A stretch of 64,000 nucleotides of DNA, taken from positions 4,650,001 through 4,714,000 of the forward strand of contig NC_091967.1 of the NCBI RefSeq assembly GCF_036711975.1, written 5' to 3'. The stretch comes from Onthophagus taurus. Its lineage: Eukaryota > Arthropoda > Insecta > Coleoptera > Scarabaeidae. The translations under genes were made by a program, and so were the position numbers. Positions within the stretch are counted from its first letter, which is position 1; every line of letters begins with the position of its first letter. A model generated the notes under the pieces. The model was not told the origin of the DNA and did no database searches. It saw only the letters and a program-made list of their open reading frames with translations. Shown here one piece after another: positions 59,801-64,000 of this stretch.

Positions 59801-60195
59801 CTTACATGTAACTAAAAGCGTTGCTTCCATTTCGCTCGGTTCGTTCGCGGTTTACACTTACAGAGTCTGCGCCTAGATAATTCTTGTACGAACACGTTTC
59901 GCACGCAACTTGATCCTTAGCTTTTCGGACAAATGTGATCCCCCTGATATCATTAAGACTTTGCGTGATTGGTGTTAATTAATTTTAGGGGGAATTTAGG
60001 ACTTAAAACGCAAAGAAAAAATTATAAATAACCTATAAATCAATGTTGTTCACTAATTATTGATCAAGATCGATTTTTTATGTAAATGTCTTGCCAAGAT
60101 CGACCGAATGGTTTAAAGTAACCTTCCTGTTTTTTTGCTCTGAGGCCCAGATATATATATTTCAGATTCATGACTTTTTTGGCAATGGACGTTAT
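56881..60195. other. Region between satellites, no confirmed gene
   Basis: AT-rich sequence. Minus-strand frames at 57894-58208 and 58329-58643 are hydrophobic or low-complexity and not recognised. The one distinctive patch is a GC-richer stretch at about 59800-59940, described separately. Confidence 0.45.
59800..59940 (-). promoter_or_regulatory. Candidate promoter / first noncoding exon
   Basis: A GC-rich island with several CpGs lies in AT-rich surroundings. On the minus strand it contains GACTCT followed by GTAAGTG (5' splice consensus; donor GT at 59860-59859), and farther on AAATGGAAGC and a second donor-like GTAAGA. This could be the 5' exon of a minus-strand gene whose body lies to the left, AdoR being the nearest candidate 19 kb away. 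Inference only. Confidence 0.25.
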
Positions 60196-60197
60196 GG

Positions 60198-61897
60198 TCA
60201 CCACTGATTTAGAGCTTATAAATAAAAAATGGTAATAATTGGGTTCAATATTTATATGGATCTAGTCTTTATGGTCCATTACTAAGGTTTTATGTATAAA
60301 AAGTATTTCCCCATCGCTTTTAGTTTTTGAGTTATAATTGAGTTAATTTTCGAAAATCAACAATTTTGATGTTTAATTGGTTTAGAGCTTATAAATAAAA
60401 AATGGTAATAATTGGGTTCAATCTTGTTATGGATTTAGTTTTTATGGCCCATTACTAAGGTTTTATGTGTAAAAAGTATTTCCTCATCGCTTTTAGTTTT
60501 TGAGTTATGATTGAGTTAATTTTCGAAAATCAACAATTTTGATGTTTAATCGATTTAGAGCTTATAAATAAAAAATGGTAATAATTGGGTTCAATCTTGT
60601 TATGGATTTAGTCTTTATGGCCCATTACTAAGGTTTTATGTATAAAAAGTATTTCCCCATCGCTTTTAGTTTTTGAGTTATAATTGAGTTAATTTTCGAA
60701 CATCAACAATTTTGATGTTTAATCGATTTAGAGCTTATAAATAAAAAATGGTAATAATTGGATTCAATCTTGTTATGGATCTAGTCTTTATGGTCCATTA
60801 CTAAGGTTTTATGTATAAAAAGTATTTCCCCATCGCTTTTAGTTTTTGAGTTATACTTGAGTTAATTTTCGAAAATCAACAATTTTGATGTTTAATCGAT
60901 TTAGAGTTTATAAATAAAAAATGGTAATAATTGGGTTCAATCTTGTTATGGATTTAGTCTTTATGGTCCATTACTAAGGTTTTATGTATAAAAAATATTT
61001 CCCCATCGCTTTTAGTTTTTGAGTTATAATTGAGTTAATTTTCGAAAATCAACAATTTTGATGTTTAATCGGTTTAGAGCTTATAAATAAAAAATGGTAA
61101 TAATTGGGTTCAATCTCTTTATGGATCTAGTCTTTATGGTCCATTACTAAGGTTTTATGTATAAAAAGCATTTCCCCATCGCTTTTAGTTTTTGAGTTAT
61201 AATTGAGTTAATTTTCGAACATCAATAATTTTGATATTTAATCGGTTTAGACCTTATAAATAAAAAATGGTAATAGTTGGGTTCAATCTTTTTATGGATC
61301 TAGTCTTTATGGCCCATTACTAAGGTTTTATGTATAAAAAGTATTTCCCCATCGCTTTTAGTTTTTGAGTTACGATTGAGTTAATTTTCGAAAATCAACA
61401 ATTTTGATGTTTAATCGGTTTAGAGCTTATAAATAAAAAATGGTAATAATTGGGTTCAATCTCTTTATGGATCTAGTCTTTATGGTCCATTACTAAGGTT
61501 TTATGTATAAAAAGTATTTCCCCATCGCTTTTAGCTTTTGAGTTATAATTGAGTTAATTTTCAAAAATCAACGTTTTTGATCTTTAATCGATTTAGAGCT
61601 TTTAAATAAAAAATGGTAATAATTGGGTTCAATCTTGTTATGGATCTAGTCTTTATGGTCCATTACTAAGGTTTTATGTATAAAAAGTATTTCCCCATCG
61701 CTTTTAGTTTTTGAGTTATAATTGAGTTAATTTTCGAACATCAACAATTTTGATGTTTAATCGGTTTAGAGCTTATAAATAAAAAATGGTAACAATTGGG
61801 TTCAATCTTGTTATGGATCTAGTCTTTATGGTCCATTACTAAGGTTTTATGTATAAAAAGTTTTTCTCCATCGCTTTTAGTTTTTGAGTTATAATTA
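60198..61897. repeat. Satellite, exact 173-bp period, ten copies
   Basis: The anchor GAGCTTATAAATAAAAAATG (or a one-base variant) falls at 60212, 60385, 60558, 60731, 60904, 61077, 61250, 61423, 61596 and 61769: nine consecutive intervals of exactly 173 bp. Copies differ by a few substitutions with no net indels. The unit includes TAGTTTTTGAGTTATAATTG; its complement shares CTCAAAAACTAA with the 358-bp satellite. It ends about 270 bp before the next gene. Confidence 0.95.
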
Positions 61898-62168
61898 AAA
61901 CGCCATAATGGTGGTTATAACTCGTAAATGATTTACTCGATTATCAAGATCTATAAATCATTTGATTCGCCATATTTTTTCCCGATTAAAGTTGCGGCTA
62001 AAATTTACAGACTAAATCTTAAGCTAATCTCCCATAAGTATACATATTTAGAGGTTTTATTAGAAATAAAAATGCAATAAATTAATGTCTTATAATTTTG
62101 AAGTTATTTTAATTATTTTATGTCAAAAGTCACACAATTTTTCCTCCGAACAAGAATCTAATTAAATA

Positions 62169-63064
62169 ATGGAACCTGATTGCATTGAAGGTACTTCATA
62201 TTTAAAAGACCATCAATGCAAAATCTTAAACTTTCGCACCCAAACGGAATATCTCCTACAAAACGCAATTTTAATGACCGAAATGGGAATGAATATTAAA
62301 GATAAATGCGCTTCCAGCGAACGATACGTTTCATATTTGCGAAATTTGACCGCAAAAGCGGCTAAAAACGTGTCAACTTTACAATCAACAAGCAAAAATT
62401 TTTTACTTCTCGCCCAAAAATTGGTTTGTACCGTAATAGCTTTAATAGACAATGTCCCTTTATCAGTAAACGATCAGTCTTGTTATAACATTAAAATTGA
62501 ATTTGAAAAGTTATTGGGTGTAATTGAGAAGGAATTGGTCGATATTGAAGTTGAAGCGATTGAAACTACTCCGAATATTAATAATTTGATTGAAAAGATT
62601 AAATATTTAGAAGCTAAACAGAAAATGTCCGATAATAATTGTTTGCAGAGAACCGCGAGTGTTAAAAGTGTTAAATCTGACGTGGACGAAAAGTACCCGG
62701 AAAATTTATCAAGGGAATCTCTAATTGATTTAAACACCGTTGTTAATTTACCGCCGGTTCCCGAAGATATTTTCACGACTTGCTCGAATAAACCAACGAG
62801 AACATCAAGTTTATCTTCATTAAAAAGTATGAGGAAGGTGAAATTGTTTTTACAAAGAGCGGCTAATCATTCGGACGATGAAGATTTAAGTTCTGACACT
62901 GAAGAACACGAATTTCCAAAAATTGCAATTGTAAGGTTTTGTTAATTTTAACGTAAAGTGTTGAAAAAAATCTTTTTTAGGGAGATTCACTTGATGATAA
63001 AACTACTACTTTTGCAATACCCAAAAAGCAATTGGGAAATATTAAAGAAGAATCACAATACTAA
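62169..63064 (+). CDS. Uncharacterised protein, 2 exons, 281 residues
   Basis: Exons 62169-62930 and 62981-63064 join in phase 0 over a 50-bp GT-AG intron. The start is the first ATG of the frame. The first ~155 residues look helical with coiled-coil character (YLKDHQCKILNF, then FEKLLGVIEKELVDIEVEAIE). The remainder is Ser-rich and disordered, with SSLSSLKSMRKVKLFLQR and an acidic HSDDEDLSSDTEEHE; the last 27 residues come from exon 2 and end GNIKEESQY. No signal peptide or membrane segment. Codon use and the splice-consistent join support a real gene. I do not recognise a family; an intracellular scaffold or adaptor would fit but is a guess. Confidence 0.75.
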
Positions 63065-63415
63065 AGAAAACTTTTTCGAAATGATTTTTTATTACAATTT
63101 TGTATTCATAAATAATAAAAATGCTTATATTAAAATTGAATTATTACTTAAATTTTTAATCAAATTTTCTAAATTAAATATTTAAATATACAGAAAATTG
63201 TAAAAAACCTTGACACAAAGCGCTTCTAAACAAAAAATTATAATGGAAAAACTGGGCCATACCTCTGCACACGCAAAGCTCGACTCCACCACAATATCAT
63301 CGATCGCCGACCCCTTATTTTTCATTGTGCCTAGGAGGAAATAGATAATTATGGTGAAGATTCGTCGAATATACCTTTCTTAATAAAAAAACATTTCTTT
63401 TTTATAATTCGCCGA
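63065..63415. other. 3' flank of the uncharacterised gene
   Basis: AT-rich, with AATAAA-like signals near 63112. A GC-richer insert at about 63240-63340 has no recognised content. Confidence 0.4.
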
Positions 63416-63700
63416 AATGGTGTCGTCGAAGAAATAAAATTTACAGTTTCCTGTAAATTACGGGGTATTATTTTTTTGATATTTACAAACAAATAATTAT
63501 GTTTATTACACCAATTGTTAATACGAAAATATTTAATGGATTGCATTGTTTTGAAATGGAGAAATATGTTTTTTTAATTTTTAGTTATATTACCGTAATT
63601 TACAGGAAACTGTACATTTAAATTTTTTGACGACACTAAAAAAAAGTTTATTTTTAGCTTTATTTTAAAACAATAAGAAATAGACCTGTCGAACCCTATA
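63416..63700. mobile_element. MITE family copy D (short)
   Basis: The left end GTGTCGTCGAAGAAATAAAA with TTTACAGTTTCCTGTAAA faces the inverted right end TTTACAGGAAACTGTA followed by GACGACACTAAAAAAAAG and AACAATAAGAAATAGACC. It has an internal deletion relative to copies A-C. Confidence 0.75.
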
Positions 63701-63824
63701 TTTTTGTAATCAGAAATCATTTATTAACTAAGTAACAAATTAGCCGTAAATAAATAATAATACTAATACAACATATATATACTAACAAATACCAACTTTA
63801 GTATGAAATTTAAGATAAAAAATA

Positions 63825-63935
63825 TTTGTCTTACAGGAAACTGTAAAAGTAATTTCTTTGACAGTAAAAAAGTTTATTTTTAACTTTATTCTAAAATAAT
63901 AAGAAATAGACCTATCTAACCCCATATATTTGTAA
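63825..63935. mobile_element. MITE family copy E, right end only
   Basis: CAGGAAACTGTAAAAGTAAT, then TTTGACAG and AAAAAGTTTATTTTTAACT, through AATAAGAAATAGACC: the right terminus of the same family without a matching left end. Directly follows copy D. Confidence 0.65.
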
Positions 63936-64000
63936 TCATAAGCCTGGCGATCATTATTATATATATTATAATTTTTAAGTATATATTTTAACTTACAATT

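Overview
The window reads as a piece of an AT-rich insect nuclear genome. It has intron-bearing genes with GT-AG junctions, insect-type non-LTR and DNA transposons, a nuclear tRNA gene and long satellite arrays. A beetle would fit, but the sequence alone does not fix the order. Exon structures were worked out by hand: each exon chain below keeps phase across every junction and gives a coding total divisible by three.

Region by region. 1-2.3 kb holds transposon debris: a Tc1-like transposase N-terminus, a 276-bp tandem duplication and a LINE endonuclease remnant. 2.5-10.25 kb (minus) is a nine-exon beta-1,3-glucosyltransferase (B3GLCT type), whose 5.25-kb first intron holds a foldback repeat and an unassigned exon-like ORF. 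11.6-12.5 kb (plus) is a two-exon malectin gene, head to head with B3GLCT; both products work in ER glycan metabolism. 13.1-16.3 kb lies between 27-bp perfect inverted repeats and contains foldback repeats, a captured Ser/Asp/Gly/Cys-rich ORF and PIF/Harbinger plus MADF fragments.

16.4-30.6 kb (minus) is the centrepiece: eight exons that join in phase into a 2,023-residue protein with four consecutive six-helix channel units, each followed by a cyclic-nucleotide-binding-like domain. This is the single-chain, pseudotetrameric plan of the CNGK/tetraKCNG sperm channels, but no pore carries a GYGD filter and no binding domain keeps the canonical phosphate-cassette arginine. Its introns hold a LINE, an inverted-repeat element filled with a minisatellite into which a tRNA-derived SINE has inserted, a tRNA-Gly gene and several MITEs.

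32.6-40.2 kb (minus) is an adenosine receptor (AdoR) gene. A divergent beta-tubulin that ends in tyrosine lies inside its first coding intron on the opposite strand. 40.8-43.9 kb has nested inverted repeats and a palindromic CAACCCAACC-rich array. 45.1-48.0 kb is a decayed RT/RNase H LINE. 49.6-56.9 kb is a 358-bp satellite, itself a dimer of ~179-bp halves, in about 20 copies. 60.2-61.9 kb is a second satellite with an exact 173-bp period in ten copies. 62.2-63.1 kb (plus) is a two-exon gene of unknown function, and the window ends in MITE copies.
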